Assembly: GCA_964409355.1 (NCBI GenBank)
Contig: CAYPDC010000104.1
Location: forward strand, 1-14,997
Direction of reading: 5' to 3'
DNA length: 14,997 nt
DNA from: PCC-10605 sp964409355
GTDB taxonomy: Bacteria > Cyanobacteriota > Cyanobacteriia > Cyanobacteriales > Cyanobacteriaceae
Part shown: positions 14,362 to 14,997 of the stretch, piece after piece
How positions within the stretch are numbered: position 1 is the stretch's first letter
Layout of the letters: the number at the start of each line of letters is the position of its first letter
Notes under the pieces: generated by a model
The model's database searches: none
The model's input: the letters and a program-made list of their open reading frames with translations, nothing else
What the model was told of the DNA's origin: nothing
Program-made: the position numbers and the translations under genes

Positions 14362-14714
14362 AATAAAGATTTAACCAACGCCTTTGTTTTCTCATCTAAA
14401 ACCTGCCAATTTAACTCGCCATCATCATCAAAAAGAGTTTTGTCAGTAGTGACTAGTTGATGATAATTACTCTGATAATTGTCAAAACAAATCCGAAAAC
14501 ATAACTCCCAAATATTATTTTTTTCTATGGTATTTTCCTTTTTAATTATGACAGTATAACTAGGAAAAGGCTCGGTTATTTCCTCATAACTAACATCATA
14601 ATTTGATGATTCAGACTCTTGACGAATATTATCTATTAAACGGATAAAAATTGGTTGCATTAAGACTTGTGCTAATTCATATTCTTGAGTATTCTTAAAC
14701 TTAGGTTCAATCAT
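14349..14714 (-). CDS. Conserved cyanobacterial hypothetical protein
   Basis: This 121-residue protein is read from ATG 14714; a TTG 16 codons upstream is in frame but the conserved part begins at MIEPKFKNTQEYELAQVLMQ. It has no signal peptide, membrane segment or known catalytic motif. Visible blocks are PIFIRLIDNIRQ, EEITEPFPSY, NIWELCFRICFDNY and LNWQVLDEKTKALVKSLF. I recall similar small proteins in many cyanobacteria with no assigned function. Its 3' end overlaps the convergent RecJ-like gene by 13 bp, so there is no room for a terminator between them. Confidence 0.7.
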   Translation of the reverse strand: MIEPKFKNTQEYELAQVLMQPIFIRLIDNIRQESESSNYDVSYEEITEPFPSYTVIIKKENTIEKNNIWELCFRICFDNYQSNYHQLVTTDKTLFDDDGELNWQVLDEKTKALVKSLFHST

Positions 14715-14762
14715 AAGTAAGTGGGTAAAATTATTTTTGTTTTTTCTATAAATCTTATTCAA

Positions 14763-14997
14763 GAAAGATTATAACCTTTATTTTCTATTAAATTATCATA
14801 ACTATAGCAGTGTTATCTAAGTTGTAATAATTTGAATCCCACTAACTTCTCTTAATAAGCAGGGTTTTTTCAAAATCGGGGTAAAATTGCATTTTATTAG
14901 TTCACCTTTCGACTTCGCTCAAGGTAAAATTTATTGAACGTTTACTATTAGCCTCGTCAATTTATTGCGAGGCAATTTATAGATTAAAACCTTTATC
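14763..14997. other. Intergenic tail with repeats
   Basis: No gene is seen. It contains palindromic repeat copy D (14837-14872), a TTCACCTTTCGACTTCGCTC-type repeat with an ACCTT/AAGGT stem (about 14901-14925) that is frequent between cyanobacterial genes, and a hairpin GCCTCG (14951-14956)/CGAGGC (14968-14973) with an 11-base loop and no T tract. Confidence 0.6.
14837..14872 (+). repeat. Palindromic repeat, copy D
   Basis: The unit reads AATCCCACTAACTTCT, then CTTAATAAGCAGGG, then TTTTTTCA. The right half is almost identical to copy A (4983-5021), while the C-rich left half has decayed. Confidence 0.7.

Overview
The window looks like chromosomal DNA of a low-GC, probably unicellular cyanobacterium; a Geminocystis/Cyanobacterium-type genome is my inference, not something the sequence proves. 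The evidence is the photosystem II subunit Psb30, COP23-domain proteins, a family of cyanobacterial palindromic repeats, and 13 copies of the HIP1 octamer GCGATCGC (starting at 48, 1285, 2966, 4585, 5584, 7730, 8527, 8650, 11003, 11219, 12615, 12839, 13957).

Layout. 1-1390 is an insertion-sequence graveyard: a broken ISL3-type transposase, a multiply damaged IS1-type transposase, and a probable IS200/IS605 right-end hairpin. Two inverted copies of a 21-bp repeat bracket the IS1 remnant. 1392-2704 holds a divergent pair of membrane proteins (DUF4126 and a short CDF-type cation transporter). 2887-4920 is a 677-residue thioredoxin-like (DUF255) protein, flanked by inverted copies of a 30-bp repeat. 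The 476-bp gap after it carries a strong promoter followed about 70 bp later by an intrinsic terminator, which reads as a candidate small RNA.

5397-8308 (minus strand) carries two tandem COP23-domain exported proteins, the second truncated, followed by a membrane-anchored Hanks-type Ser/Thr kinase. A nested hairpin with mutually exclusive pairings lies between them. The kinase and the full-length COP23 protein end in similar two-cysteine tails, which hints that they meet outside the cytoplasmic membrane. 8365-8978 has a cysteine-cluster (YkgJ-type) protein divergent from psb30, a 43-residue gene. 9141-11278 carries malQ (glycogen/maltodextrin metabolism) and a dCMP-deaminase-family enzyme.

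11363-11858 is a decayed toxin-antitoxin pair: the antitoxin ORF is intact, while the overlapping RelE-type toxin gene has two in-frame stops and is interrupted by a palindromic repeat. 11968-14361 encodes a RecJ-fold (DHH family) protein of 797 residues that has lost most catalytic motifs, a probable pseudo-nuclease. It overlaps by 13 bp the convergent end of a conserved cyanobacterial hypothetical gene. The last 235 bases contain only repeats.

No tRNA, rRNA or CRISPR array was seen. The most notable items are the degenerate RecJ paralogue, the sRNA candidate, the kinase/COP23 locus, and the toxin gene broken by a repeat.
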